A program made the translations under genes and the position numbers. DNA of 64,000 bases from Micrasema longulum. Lineage: Eukaryota; Arthropoda; Insecta; Trichoptera; Brachycentridae. Below are positions 11,035 through 22,789 of the stretch, in pieces; position 1 is the stretch's first letter, and each line of letters begins with the position of its first letter. The notes below the pieces were generated by a model. It searched no databases. It saw nothing but the letters and a program-made list of their open reading frames with translations, and had not been told where the DNA came from. Where the stretch lies: positions 24,867 through 88,866 of the forward strand of contig JAGVSM010002659.1 in the NCBI GenBank assembly GCA_022494885.1. The letters are read 5' to 3'.

Positions 11035-12205
11035 TTAAAGTTTCTATATACGCCCCAAATATTGAACTCACATTTGGAGTTGAAAGCCACCTACAGCCCC
11101 GGTGTATATTCAACCGTATTCTGTCGTCAAGATGGATAGGTTAGAGAATTATCTACACTGATGGATCTCGTCAGATTTGCCGACCCACACGGGTGCGGCC
11201 ATATAGTGTGAAGACGACGACTTTCAAAAGTTGTATGATATGTATCAAGAATGCATTCGTATTTACAGCGGAATGCATCGCAATCCGAGAAGCTGTCAAA
11301 TACGCTTTAAGCTCACAATATAGCAAGTTTCTTATCCTGTCGGATTCCCTGAGTGCCTTACAAAAAATTAAATCCCCCCATCCTCATATCCCGAGGACGA
11401 ACTCTGCGTGGAAACTCGATTTCTTCTTTCTTTATCAGAGGCATCCAATAAAGCATTTTTATGTCTTGGATCCCTAGCCATTGTGGTATTCCCGGCAACG
11501 AGAGGGTGGACGAGTTGGCAAAGGAGGCGGTCCATTCCGGGGATCCTGCCTATAGTAATTTTCTACCACTAGGTGATCTCCTCATTATGACAAAGGAGAA
11601 GCAACTTCACACATGGCAAGAATATTGGGTAGCCTCCTCCTATGCCAAGGGAAGACACCTTTTCCAATTGAAACAAAATGTAACAGAAAAGCCTTGGTTC
11701 TCCAAAGTGATTCTGAACAAATTTGAGACATCCTCTATATGTAGAATGCGCATTGGACATTGTTGCAATACGAGTAGTTCTTATTTGTTTAAAATCCATG
11801 TCCGGGACTCTGCCGTGTGCGAATGTCAGCTTGAAGAGGAAGATCTGAATCATGTTTTCTTTGGATGCCCCATAAATGATTGTTACCCTGAGTTCCTATC
11901 TGACCTCTCCAAAATCAGCATCCCATTCCCTACTAATATTTTTACTCTTTTGTCCCCACCCAATATACATAGGTATATTAAAAATTTAATGTAAATATGT
12001 AGCTATAAATGGTATTAAGTTGTAAATAAGTTATATATTATGTAAAGTGTATTTAATATTAAATACTAACACAGTAACTTGTATGTATAGTACTAACCAT
12101 GTGTTAATAATTAAAAAAGTATATCTCAAACTTTACACTGGGTAGAACACCCCAGTTAGGGGTGAAAAAAGCCAATAAAAAACTAAGAAGAAGAAGAAGA
12201 AGAAA
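11035..12205 (+). pseudogene. I/Jockey-type LINE 3' part with RNase H domain
   Basis: Conceptual translation gives IIYTDGS (first RNase H Asp), FTAECIAIREAVKYAL (Glu), FLILSDSLSAL (second Asp). After a frame change near 11461 it gives WIPSHCGIPGNERVDELAKE (the last His/Asp region), then a Cys-bearing tail with CECQLEEEDLNHVFFGCPIN. The reverse transcriptase is missing (5' truncation). At least one frameshift separates the RNase H halves, so it is dead. It ends in an AAGAAG microsatellite tail, just upstream of the phospholipase gene. Confidence 0.85.
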
Positions 12206-12460
12206 TTTATAATTCTAGGTTAGGTGAGGTTATTTATATTTAAATTTCAAATATGTATAAGGTTTTCTGTCTGTTCGGTTTTCGTTTTCTGTAATTTTTC
12301 GCCATGTCAAATTGATATTTTTGTTATATTATGTCATATATATTATGTGTATTACGTAAACCGTGAGCGAATTAATGAATTACACGTCATGTGAGATTAA
12401 AAACACCTATTTAAATACAGAATGAGAATATTTTCTGTGGCCGCAGTAGAGAACCAAATA

Positions 12461-12469
12461 TTTATAAGG
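12461..12469 (+). promoter_or_regulatory. Possible TATA-like element upstream of the phospholipase gene
   Basis: TTTATAAGG lies about 40 bp before the ATG at 12507. Placement is plausible only if the 5' UTR is very short. Weak. Confidence 0.3.
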
Positions 12470-12506
12470 TTTTCTCGTTCTCTGAATAATTATTCATCTA
12501 GTTAAA

Positions 12507-12738
12507 ATGGAGATACCTTATATGAAAATTTTTATTTACTGCCTAACTTTTTTGGCTTATGCATGGACGGGAATGGGAGCCGGCATTCTTCAAAATCTTA
12601 AAGATGCAGTTTTAGCGGCAGAGTCTGTATTTGGTGATGTCATGAAAAACGTAATTACCGTTGCTGAGAAATTTCGATCGATGCATGATGTTTTTAATGC
12701 TGCCATTGAGGAACATTGCGTGTTTCAGTGTCCTGAAG
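12507..12738 (+). CDS. PLA2G12: Group XII PLA2 exon 1 (signal peptide)
   Basis: Starts at ATG 12507 (AAAATGG context) and ends GAAG before the donor GTGGAA. Reading through would add only a lysine run and a stop. Confidence 0.92.
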
Positions 12739-13283
12739 GTGGAAAAAAAATGCAATAAACAGTTGGTCTTGATTTGGTGTTTTCAGAAAGTTTATCTATT
12801 GTTCTTTTTTAGGAGCAAAACCCATAAAAAACAAAAACCATGTCCCTTCTTTTGATGGATGTGGTTCACTTGGAATCCAGATAGCTTCAGAGTATTTGCC
12901 GATTGGAGAGATGACTTCATGTTGTAATGATCACGATAGGTGCTATGATACGTGTAACTCAGGAAAAGAGATGTGTGATTTAGAATTTAAGAGATGTTTG
13001 TACAACTACTGTGATACTTATAAAAACTCTCTCGGAGGAGATACCTTTGTCAAAGGTGTTGTATTTTTACAATATTACTCACAAATGTACAATTGAAAGA
13101 CAATTTTCGCTTGAATTTATTTCAATGAATTATTCTATTTTAGGTTGTAAGGGAGCTGCAAAACTTTTGTTCACTGGAACATTAACACTAGGTTGCAAGT
13201 CATACCTAGATGCTCAAACAAAGGCTTGTTTTTGTCCCCAGAAAAGTAAATACAAGAAATATACGGGTTCGGGAGATTTATGA
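12507..13283 (+). CDS. PLA2G12: Group XII secreted phospholipase A2 (3 exons, complete)
   Basis: Exons 12507-12738, 12813-13055 and 13144-13283 join in phase to give 204 residues. A hydrophobic signal peptide (about residues 6-24) is followed by EEHCVFQCPEG, a DGCGSLG calcium-loop region (about residues 92-98), then SCCNDHDRCYDTC with the catalytic pair His118-Asp119. The end is LGCKSYLDAQTKACFCPQ. Human PLA2G12A has the same landmarks (GCGSPLFG, CCNQHDRCYETC, LGCKPYLDSQRAACRC). Group XII enzymes hydrolyse the sn-2 acyl chain of phospholipids weakly and have an atypical calcium loop. The product is probably secreted. The two introns are very short (74 and 88 bp). All motifs are intact, so the gene looks functional. 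Confidence 0.95.
12813..13055 (+). CDS. PLA2G12: Group XII PLA2 exon 2 (catalytic)
   Basis: The acceptor TTTTTTAG precedes 12813 and the donor GTGTTG follows 13055. Contains the CCNDHDRCY active site. Confidence 0.94.
13144..13283 (+). CDS. PLA2G12: Group XII PLA2 exon 3
   Basis: The acceptor ATTTTAG precedes 13144. Encodes GCKGAAKLLFTGTLTLGCKS and the C-terminal Cys-rich end. Stop TGA at 13281-13283. Confidence 0.94.
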
Positions 13284-13305
13284 TCTGATCTTGATATAAA
13301 TTTAC

Positions 13306-13311
13306 AATAAA
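13306..13311 (+). terminator. Polyadenylation signal of the PLA2 gene
   Basis: AATAAA 23 bp after the stop codon, followed by a TGTTTTGGTTTT-type GT-rich stretch. Confidence 0.7.
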
Positions 13312-13863
13312 TGTTTTGGTTTTATTTAAATGTAATATATGAATTTGTAATAACCTATTAACTATCTCACCAGTTTAAACTCTTTCTTGTATGTTTTCAT
13401 TAGGATATTCAACAAATTTGTTGGATCAAAATAATTATTTACTAGTCAAGTGTACATTTTTGGCTGGAACTTATTTGTGGCGATTTATATTGAGGATTTG
13501 ATATTAAATTGAAATAAATTAATAATGGGTCTTTTTAAATGTGCATTTCTATATTTTAACAGGTTCATTGCCAATTGGCGTAGAGTTAGGAAGCAGTTTT
13601 TAATCCATATCCTGCTCATTTTAAAATTTTCCACAAAATATATACATATTCTTTTGCCTTATTTTACATTTTTTATTATTTTATCTCAGAGCCAATATGA
13701 TAATAAAACATGTTTGATTTTTTTAAAGACTTAAATATTTTAGGCTGGTGACAGTGACCATGTCAGTAAATATTTTTTTGAATTTTATTTATTTCTTATG
13801 TGAGCTTTATATTAAAATTAGTATATAAACGAATATTTACACTTGCTTTAATTACATATCTAT

Positions 13864-14007
13864 TTACATCATCTTACAGTAAACATAACATGTATTGTTA
13901 AATTCATTCAAACTCTTTTCATTCTTCATGCATTCAGGCATCTCTTCATACATTTTAAATCCTTTATATTTAGGAATGTTGCACATTGTCCTAGAAATTC
14001 CAGCCAT
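13864..14007 (-). CDS. Small ORF or exon, unrecognised (47 codons, Cys-bearing)
   Basis: Encodes a peptide with four Cys, including TCYVYC. The last codons overlap a consensus donor (ACTGTAAGATG), so it may be an exon with Cys-x3-Cys at its end. No partner exon or signal peptide was found. Chance remains likely. Confidence 0.2.
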   Translation of the reverse strand: MAGISRTMCNIPKYKGFKMYEEMPECMKNEKSLNEFNNTCYVYCKMM

Positions 14008-14094
14008 TACAAATCAAAATCAATAGAAATTTATATTTACAGTTATTTATTTTTACTTTGATAGAGGGGTGATTTTTATATTCGAGGCAGAAAG

Positions 14095-15250
14095 AGAATG
14101 TCAATTTTTTTTCTTTTATTTATTCAACTTTTTGTACATAATGTTATTTGTACATTGGCGGGCTTATTGCCAAATGGCAATTTCTTCCAACCAATCAATA
14201 AAATAAAAGTTTTATTTTTATAATTCAAGTTACAGAACATATTCAATAGAAAAAAAGGTTAAAAAGCTAAAGATATATAAAAATAGAAATAAACGTAATA
14301 AATTAACTGCAATCAAAACTATTACTCAATGGGAAAAAGGAAAAAAAGAGGAAAGGAGGAAAGATTAAGGAAGAGAAAGGAGATGTTTCTGCAGACGTGA
14401 TTTAAACAGAGATAATCTAGTAACATCTTTGATGGTGGATGGGAGATGATTCCACAGTCGAGCTGCATGGACACTATATGAGTTAGAGAAGAAAGAGGAA
14501 TTGTGGATGGGTATTAAGAGAGTGCCTTGAGAATTAGAACAAAGAGGTTAACCATGAACTGACAAGCGTTGAAATTTTTCACGCAGGTGTATAGGAGCGT
14601 TAGGACTATGAAGTACATTAAACAGAAGTGAGAGGGAGTGATAGTCTCTCTGCTGTCTAATTTTGAGCCATTTCAGTTGCCTATGATAATCAGAAATATA
14701 GTCATATTTCCTAAGACCAAAAATATACCTAATGCATGTATTCTGAAGTCGTTCAAGTTTATCGAGTTGCTCACAGCTTAAATCAGTCATGGAAACATCA
14801 GCGTAATCTAGAATGGGTAGTAGTAATGCTTGTACAAGGGTGCATTTAGTATTAATGGGTAAGAATTTTTGCAACCTTCTAAGTGAGTGTAGACTGAAAA
14901 ATATTTTGCGGCTTCATTCATTAGTATAAGCTCGCCAGCAGAGATGTTCATCTATTTGTACTCCTAGGTTTTTTACGGATTTCCTGTATTGAATATTGGT
15001 ACCATTGACATTAAGAGGATTAAGTGAAAATACGTCTAGCTTACTAAGCAATCTTTGACTATCCGCAAACATAATTTGTGTTTTAGATGGGTTTATTAGT
15101 AAACCATACTCCTTTGTCCATGTTGACACGCAATTTAGTGTTTGTCGCTTCGCTGGTGTTTTCAGGTCTGCAATGAAGATATAGTTGTAAATCATCTGCA
15201 TAGAGATGATATGAACAATTGAGACAATCTGCTATCGGATTCATAAACAG
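14095..15250 (-). pseudogene. Jockey-like LINE (family J), 3' half
   Basis: On the minus strand, LLINPSKTQIMFA, NLGVQIDEHLCWRAY and ALLLPILDYADVSMTDLSCE are typical of the reverse transcriptase palm-to-thumb and C-terminal region. They lie in two ORFs (15201-14914 and 14874-14548) separated by a frame break. The 3' end near 14100 has the hallmark GGCGGGCTTATTGCC in the complement, also found at 33150 and 52020. Related copy at 31690-32225. Confidence 0.82.
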
Positions 15251-15255
15251 GGAAA

Positions 15256-16605
15256 ATAGGGATTCCTAAAAAGCTTATAAGTCTCACTAAGATGACAATT
15301 TCTAAAACACAATGCTTGGTGGAAGGTTCAAAACAACAAATCAGATCCATTCCAGACGTACACCGGTCTAAGGCAAGGTGATGCACTGGCATACCTATTG
15401 TTTAATATTGCTCTTGAAAAATCCATAAGAGATGCAGGAGTAGAAACAACAGGAACTATTTTAAGAAAGACCACCCAGATATTAGCCTATGCAGATGACC
15501 TTGACTTAATCTCCAGAACTGTCCCGAGATTAAAAGATGATTTCTTAAAGCTTGAAATGGCTGCAAATGACATGGGTCTTAAAATAAATCCACCTAAGAC
15601 TAAATATATGTTTGCAAGAAAGTCACAAATAAACTATGTACTACAGGCAATTGACGTTGGGTCACACCACATAGACAATGTCAATTCCTTTAAATTATTA
15701 GGTACTGAAATGACTAATGATAACGATTATAGTACCGAGATTAGAGCACGGCTATCGGCAGCAAACATATGTTATTATGGCTTGTTTAAACATCTGGGAT
15801 CCAAATTGCTCACTAGAAAAACTAAGACCATTATTTACAAAACTCTCCTCAGACCGGTCATTACATATGGTGCCGAATGCTGGGTTATGACCAAAAGAGA
15901 TGAAAATATGGTATTAGTATTCGAAAGAAAAATATTAATGAAGACATTTGGTGCTGTCAACCAAAACGGAGTGTGGAGGAGACGGTTTAATCGTGAATTA
16001 GAGGCACTGTATGGCGAACCCAACATTGCACAATTCATTAAAATAAGAAGATTACAATGGTTTTTTTTATTTTTTTTTTATATGGGAGTTGCTTTATTAT
16101 TTACCTTGCTTATAATATACAAGGTTTATATTTCAAAAGTGGATTTTTCTGCAATTAAATTTCTTTAAATTATCTAAACTGTTGGGATCAGGAGGGATAT
16201 ACTAATGTGGGCCAATCAGGAACTTCTCAGCATTTGCTTATGTGGAGAGGAAACCACTCAAAACTCTTCAGGAGAAGCCGGCCTGTTGGCAGTAGTCAAC
16301 AGGCCTTCCGTTCCACTAGAGGAGTGTTCGGCATTTTCTTCCCTACTTTGGTTTATTTTACCAAGATTACAATGGTTGGGCCATGTGCACAGAATGAATG
16401 ATAACTGTACCCCAAAAAAGATTCTTTATACCACTCCGGAAAGCAGACGAAGCAGAGGCAGACCAAAATTAAGATGGCTGGATAATGTGGAAAGTGACAT
16501 TTGACCTGACGAACTGGAGAAGAGCCGCGGGGTGCAGGGACGAATGGAGACAAATTCTGGAGGAGGCCAGGGCCCACAACGGTCTGTAGCGCCACTGATG
16601 ATGAC
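15256..16605 (+). pseudogene. Non-LTR retrotransposon RT fragment, interrupted by a retroposon
   Basis: An ORF at 15398-16062 carries ILAYADDLDLIS (RT catalytic YADD), GLKINPPKTKYM, FKLLGTEM and YGAECWVMTKRDE. The start near 15256 reads GIPKKLISLTKMT in another frame. At 16063 an insertion (300 bp) breaks the ORF after RRLQW. Beyond it, LGHVHRMND and RSRGRPKLRWLDNVE continue the same protein. The endonuclease half is missing. The frameshift, insertion and stop make it inactive. Confidence 0.88.
16063..16362 (-). mobile_element. Poly-A retroposon family R, copy 1, with 15-bp target duplication
   Basis: Flanked by identical AAGATTACAATGGTT at 16048-16062 and 16363-16377. On the minus strand it runs from GGTAAAATAAACC to an A-rich tail and contains the hairpin GGCCTGTTG/CAACAGGCC. 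It matches 57107-57418 over its whole length. No ORF, and no clear tRNA A/B boxes. Confidence 0.92.
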
Positions 16606-17892
16606 TTGTCTATAAATATTGTCTCAACATGTTTTGAATGCTGTTTGAATAATGTTTAAATTGAATTTTTATTGCTTAAAAAAAATCATCGAGTTAAAAA
16701 ATAAATATTTGAAATTTTTGTCACTTGGCCAACATGCTTATGGAATCTTCCTTAGTCTTTAAAAAAAAATTGAAAGTGTGATAATAACATAAATATTTGT
16801 TTTATAAATTAAATTTAATAAAATCATTGAAATAAATCTAACGTATTGAATCAGAGCCGGTCCATTCGAATCAGACCCATCAAATTCGGTTAAGCGGGAT
16901 TGTTGTGTACTGCAATTCCTATTTTGTGAAGAAAATGAGTAGGCAATAGAAGTTCACAACTATTATAAAAAAAACTAAAATCTTCAAACATAAGCTCGGT
17001 TGGATGTACAAGTGGTGCATTGAGCCTATCATAGTGTTTAAATCGTTAATAAAATGGCAGCACTGTAACAGCCTGTAGCTACATTGGAAGCAAGTCTCAT
17101 TTACCCCCAAGTAAAGTGCTGGTGACCATCATGCAGTTAATGTCTTAAAAGATTTTAACATATAATGTATATTACTTTAGCGGGTTGAAACGGTAACAAA
17201 GATAGTATTTTATTATTAAATATTGGAAAGGTCATTAAGTCATTAAATACAATTAACTTTTACAAAACCATTTATTTTCGAAGAATACTACAAAACTCAC
17301 ATGAAATTACAGCAAATTACAGCAAATTAAAGACTTGACAAAATTCTAATAAGTAAATTATTGATGATTTGATCTTAATTAATATCAAGGTAACCTAACT
17401 CTACCTGCTTTGAAAAGCTTAAAGTAAAAACAAAATATTTTTTGTCACACGAGAAGAATGAGAGTATTTAGCAGAACCATTAAAAATACGACGCGTTTAA
17501 AATAAACAAGCTTCTAATCACAATGCCACTTGGGAAAAATCTATTTTCTTACCATGAGATCATTTAACATAATATATGGATGGATTAGAACGATTTCAAC
17601 ACAGTGTATTAAATTTTATACCACATGGCAAGCCTGCTGAAAACGAGATGTTATGTAAAAATTTAAAAAATAAACATTCAATGAGAATATTCTAGTATGA
17701 TGGTTATAAATGATATAAATCACTGTAAGATACCATATAAATGTTTCTGTTGGTGTTTTTTTAAATACATTTTTTAGTAGAAAAATTGATATGATTATAC
17801 ATAATAAAAGCAAAAATTAAATTATTTAAAAAATAAACAGAAGATATCACTGCACCCACATACAAAAACAAATGCAAAATTTTCAGATGATC
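16606..17892. other. Intergenic stretch, nothing recognisable
   Basis: AT-rich and unique within the window. Ends at the myotrophin stop codon and probably includes its 3' UTR. No clear AATAAA was identified close to the stop on the minus strand. Confidence 0.5.
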
Positions 17893-17979
17893 CTATGTAA
17901 GAAGCTGTTTGATCTCTTGTTTCTCAGCTGCCTCGAGGTAAGAGAGGCCTTCCGGGGTCGACCCACTCTTTGATGCACC
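17893..17979 (-). CDS. MTPN: Myotrophin exon 4 (terminal)
   Basis: The acceptor TTTATAG precedes 17979. 28 codons and stop TAG at 17895-17893. Ends in IKQLLT. Confidence 0.94.
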   Translation of the reverse strand, partial: GASKSGSTPEGLSYLEAAEKQEIKQLLT

Positions 17980-20900
17980 CTATAAAACACTAATTCAATT
18001 ACCTTGTCGTTTTGGACATAAAACGGGAAAATACATTTGAAAATAAATCTCTTACATTTTTCAAGAGGATTTGCACACAATCGGTGTGCCCCTCCCAAAT
18101 GGCGGCTAAAAGTACTGAAATTCCATGTTTGTCGTACACCTGAAATTTTTTAATCGGTCATTAGTTAATCGGTTTCTTTTGTAAACCAAATACATGTATC
18201 TATTTAATAATGTTCCAAAGAAAGACGGAAGGACATAGTTTTAATGGTCAAATACAGTACAATTTTTATAAGAATGGTCCCATGACATTTGGGTGACAGT
18301 GATTTTTTTTTTCATAAAAAAAATCATTCAGTACTTCATGGTTGATAGGATGTGAACATTTTTTTGTTCCAACACTTAATCTATGTCAAGTATCCATAGA
18401 ATTAAGAATAGTACAGAAACCACATTTGCACATCAAACAGAAGGCGACTAAACTGCTCATAAATGAGTAGGTTTATGTTATGACCCATTAGTTTCTTTGT
18501 AGACGTCGCTCAGTACGCAACTCCTGGTTTGAATTCAACTATGCCATGTACAGTTCTTTTAAAGTGTAGAAATACTGCTAGAATCTTAAAAAAACAGGAT
18601 GATATCACATTTCATGTGTAATTAGCAAACAAATGTTTGAGTTGTAAATGCATTACTTAAAAATTGAATTATTTTTCCATCTGTCAGATTGTCGAAGAAA
18701 CAAAATATAAATTTTGTTTGTGTTTCCAGGGTAGTAAATTTTTTTACCCTACTTTGCTCATCTAATAAGAGAAGTAATGAAAATTGGGCCTCGGATTAAA
18801 CAACTCTGTGGTGGACGTTTGACCAACATTATCTTCAAAACATCAAAAATTATTTTACATGATATAAAAATATCCGTTTTATATAAAATAAAATTTGTTT
18901 TATATTTTAAGTTTAAAGTTCATTAATTTAATTACTCTTATTAAATGACCCATTAATTATCTACTCTGTTGTGTCAATCAATATTTCCGCATGCACAATA
19001 AAATTTTAAGGAAGTTAACAGACTGCTTTTTTTTTTTACCTTACATTTGTGTTATAATTATATTTTTTCTCATCGTGCAACATTACGCGGGGACATCACG
19101 AATGCGCGCGGCGAAAGTAGGGCATAGTGGGGGAATCATTGGACACAGTCCGTTGTATTCAAATATGATTCTAGGCTCCTTCTGGAGTATTCTTAATTCT
19201 ATGCAAGTATCATTCAAAATAATTTTATGTTTACATTTAAATCCCTGTTTTATTTTGTATCAAAATTAACAGTAAAATATTTACAATGTTGTTTACGATT
19301 TATGTTATTTCGACACATCCTTCGTACAACTGTGTAACTGCCTCATCCACGGTTATACAACTGTTGCATTTTTGAAATCTACACCTTTGAAACTTTAATA
19401 CCAAATATTAAAAACATATAAAAATGCATTGGAACATGTTTTTTTTTAAACGTATAAATGTTTAACTGCATATGTCTAAAACAAAATCCGATGAATAATT
19501 AAGTAAGTGCCAGCTACAGACTATTACGCGGGGGTAATGCGGCGCGGCGCGGGCGACGGAGATCTGCCCGTCGCTCAGTTCTACCTCGGACAGCTAGAGA
19601 ATGCGAACAGGCTCCGTCAAAAATTTGAAAAAATTTAAAAACATGGGTATACTTATCAAAATAATGAAAATGATCTAATATTAATGTTGTGACAGCGATA
19701 CATAAACATATACAAGACCGTATTTAATTACGATTTTTTGGTAAAAGCTGTGTGAGTGAACGTTTTAGGGGAAGATATCAAATGAAGTACAGAGTAAAAC
19801 TATGTAACTAGGCAGACACTCGTGAAACATTTCAATGAATCCCATTGAATTAACCTGTACCAGCGACTTACAGTATTGATGACAGGTTACGTAGCAAAGT
19901 ATAAGTGTGTATGTGTGATAAAACAAAAACTAGTGATTTCAGAAAGAACATTTATTTTTTATCTTATTAAATAACTTAATTAAGAGCGGTATGCTGAATT
20001 TCACAGCTTTACTAAGTAAGAACAGCAAAATATCACGAGTTGATTTTTAAAAATTCTTTAAAACACTCTCCTATAAAATTTTCTTTTTTCAGTTACACAG
20101 TTATACGTAGGATGTGTCGATTTATTGACAATGCTCGGTGGAATTTTATTGTAATTATATAATAACTTATATTTAAATACACAAGTTATGCATTAAAAAT
20201 ACTTAGTACACTTCCACATGTTGAAGTTTATAAAGTATTTTAATTTATATATTTATATTTAAATTAAGTTATTATATAATTTTGAATATGCCATAGACGA
20301 TATTGTGCATACCTACATATGTGTTACTTTTACAAGCCATATATATTTTACCATGAACAGTTTATTTACAGAACTAAAATCAACATTTCGCGGTTTCAAT
20401 TTGGGAGTCGGAACAACCCTAAGAAGAACTGTCAGGTGACCATTCTTAAGAAAATCGTATTGTAATAAGCAACTAACTTTCTGCTTTGTAACTCACTTGA
20501 GAATGTTTTTGAGTAAAGGAATTGCTAAATATTGAATAACAAGAAACTTAATAATACAGTAACTTTAAGAACCCCACCAAAGGGGCAAGGGCTTTCCTAT
20601 GAAGGTTTAATTTTCTTTATCTTTTTATTTTATGGAGAATTTTGTTTACTTAGTTTTTTTAAATAATCGTAATAACTATCACATTAACTATACTTTTTTA
20701 CTAACCTTTAGAATCCATTTGAAATATTGTCAGTGAAAGTTAACAGATGGAAAAATTGAAGAAATATGGATGCTAAAACATAGGCAGATCGGTGAATGCT
20801 ACACTAACCAATTACAAGTCATGAGCCTTTTAAACACCCAGACTTCCCGATTCGATGTTCTCCAAAAACAAGTCCAAAAGACATTGGTAGTGAAACTGCA

Positions 20901-22322
20901 GTTATTACATGGCACGATGAGATATTGCATCCCTATAAAGTCCAAAAGACATTGGAAACTGCAGTAATTACATAGCAGGATGAGATATTGCATCCCTATA
21001 AAGTCCAAATGACATTGGAAACTGCAGTAATTACATGGCAGGATGAGATATTGCATCCCTATGAAGTCCAAAAGACATTGGAAACTGCAGTAATTACATG
21101 GCAGAATGAGATATTGCATCCCTATAAAGTCCAAAAGACATTGGAAACTGCAGTAATTACATATTGCATCCCTATAAAGTCCAAAAGACATTGGCAGTGA
21201 AACTGCAGTAATTACATGGCAGGATGAGATATTGCATCCCTATAAAGTCCAAAAGACATTGGAAACTGCAGTAATTACATGGCAGGATGAGATATTGCAT
21301 CCCTATAAAGTCCAAAAGACATTGGTAGCAAAACCGCAGTAATTACATGGCAGGATGAGATATTGTATCCCTATAAAAAAAAACTATCTGCAATAAAAGC
21401 ATTTTCATCTTTACTTCAAACTATCAATTACGGTATAATCGGAAGAGAAATATTTTGGAAAAAGAAAGTTACGATATGTGTCCATATGAGTGGATCCGGT
21501 GAGAAAAAAGTGTCCGCAAACGTGTTTAATATAATTGACAGTATTGTTGATTGGGTATGAAAAGGAAAGTTATTTACGTTTGGGTCCGCTCCTTTATCCA
21601 GAAGGTATGTCAGAACATCACCTTGTCCGTAGTCAGCTGCATAGTGTAACGGAACTCTGCCATCGATCAGAGCATTTACATTTATTTTCTGGAAAAATAT
21701 GCACAAAGTCAGTGGAATCTAGTTGAGGCACAGAACAAATTGATAGCCAAGTTATTCGCCATAAAAACAAGTATTTCTGTTCAATTAAATACTGTAATTT
21801 ATTGACAATACTGACTAACTATACTGGATTAGCAAAAATTTTAATTTTAATTCTTCGAGGCTAGTCCCAAATGAAATTTTTTTTACTAAATCAGCGTTTT
21901 TATGCTGATTAAGAATAAAACAGTTGTAAATTATTTAAAAGTTGAATTGTTTTTTGGGCCAAATTATTAATACAACGCCAACAATGTTACTATTGGCACC
22001 AGCAACAAGTAAAGTACATATTAAAAATATTTAGTTGATATGCACTCGAGCATGGCGTTCTCTTCTTCCAATAATTTGACACAACCTTCGAAGTGCCCTT
22101 TGAACAATGCTAAAATTATTTTTTTCTAAACCGTTATAATAATGAAATAAGCGTTATACACGGCTGATATTGATATTTATTAAACACTTCCATAAATAAA
22201 TCCACTTAGTTCACTGGAACTTGAGAGACGATAAACAACAAATAAACTTTCACCTTATTCTCAACGATATTTTTAACTTGTTCAATATCACCATTTTTTA
22301 TTCCCCAAACTAATTCGCTCAT
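17893..22322 (-). CDS. MTPN: Myotrophin (V-1), small ankyrin-repeat protein (4 exons, complete)
   Basis: Exons 22322-22254, 21688-21578, 18139-18056 and 17979-17893 join in phase 0 at every junction. They give 116 residues (human protein 118). The order is MSELVWGIKNGDIEQVKNIV, then GRVPLHYAADYGQGDVLTYL and LDKGADPN, then DKHGISVLLAAIWEGHTDCV, then GLSYLEAAEKQEIKQLLT. These match the ankyrin repeats of human myotrophin (PLHYAADCGQ, LLLKGADIN, HHITPLLSAVYEGH, KALLQ). The family binds and inhibits actin capping protein in the cytoplasm. Intron 2 (3.4 kb) carries a THAP-like pseudoexon, a MITE fragment and a 63-bp satellite. The gene appears intact. Confidence 0.95.
18056..18139 (-). CDS. MTPN: Myotrophin exon 3
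   Basis: The acceptor ATTTCAG precedes 18139 and the donor GTAAGA follows 18056. 28 codons, VYDKHGISVLLAAIWEGHTD and following. Confidence 0.94.
18400..19190 (+). repeat. Inverted duplication, arm 1 (inside myotrophin intron 2)
   Basis: Matches the complement of 34500-35270 nearly end to end with scattered differences. Shared landmarks include TTTGTAGACGTCGCTCAGTA, AAAGTGTAGAAATACTGCT, CTACTTTGCTCATCTAA, AAATGACCC and GACACAGTCCG. The two arms face each other about 15 kb apart. Confidence 0.88.
18541..18617 (+). pseudogene. THAP-like first exon, degraded copy
   Basis: Starts ATGCCATGTACAG. Reads MPCTVLLKCRNTARI...ITFHV, resembling the start of a THAP zinc finger (MPxC, x4, C, then TFH). It is one base longer than the partner exon at 35058-35133, and its donor has decayed to GTAATT. 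Confidence 0.5.
19191..20720. other. Myotrophin intron 2 sequence, nothing recognisable
   Basis: AT-rich except for a CpG-rich block at about 19525-19600 (GCGGCGCGGCGCGGGCGACG). No ORF or shared repeat was assigned. Confidence 0.45.
20725..20815 (-). mobile_element. MITE family A, copy 3 (short fragment)
   Basis: Contains GTTAACAGATGG, AATATGGATG and CATAGGCAGATCGGTGAATG, matching the family A right half in reverse orientation. Abuts the 63-bp satellite. Confidence 0.65.
20867..21385 (+). repeat. 63-bp tandem satellite, about 8 units
   Basis: GCATCCCTATAAAGTCC recurs at 63-bp spacing (20931, 20994, 21057, 21120), then at 50, 68, 63 and 68 bp. One unit lost 13 bp and two gained 5 bp. Because 63 is 21 codons, both strands show long repetitive ORFs that are by-products. 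Lies in myotrophin intron 2. Confidence 0.95.
21578..21688 (-). CDS. MTPN: Myotrophin exon 2 (ankyrin core)
   Basis: The acceptor TTCCAG precedes 21688 and the donor GTAAAT follows 21578. Contains PLHYAADYGQ, an ankyrin helix signature. Confidence 0.95.
22254..22322 (-). CDS. MTPN: Myotrophin exon 1
   Basis: ATG at 22322-22320, 23 codons, donor GTGAAA after 22254. Confidence 0.92.
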
Positions 22323-22789
22323 TGTTAATATATTTTTGTAGTATTTTTCACTCTAAAATAGAATTTCGAGGGACCGGCGGATGTGACATCTGTCAAATTA
22401 TGTGTTGCAACTTGCAATAGACAATAATATTCTAATTCCACTTAACACATAACAAAAAAAAGTATTCCAAGTACTTACTTGCCTACAATACACCTAATGA
22501 AATTTATGGATGGCAAAATATATTTTTTTCAGCTCTGCCAAAAAATGTTCGTACTTTACTAATATTTTTTATATGTAAACCTGTAGTCTGTGATGTAAAC
22601 TTTCTTCTTGGAAATAAACAAAATGTTTGTATCCAAATCGTTTTTTCAAATGCATAATAATACATCATCTCATCAATGATGTATGTATGTAGAATGTATC
22701 TCATGGTGTGGGAAGTGGTTAAATTTTGGCTTACATTAAAAAAACAATGTATTTGTATTTCTTTGTGTGCCTATGATTTATCAAAATGT

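Noticed and set aside
13864..14007. Odorant-binding-protein exon (Cys-x3-Cys near a splice donor)
   Set aside because: Only one short exon-like ORF, no signal peptide and no following exon; listed as an unrecognised small ORF instead.
20799..21191. 130-codon ORF (minus) and 70-codon ORF (plus) with a repeating 21-residue pattern
   Set aside because: They are by-products of the 63-bp satellite, whose period is a multiple of three; nothing else suggests coding.
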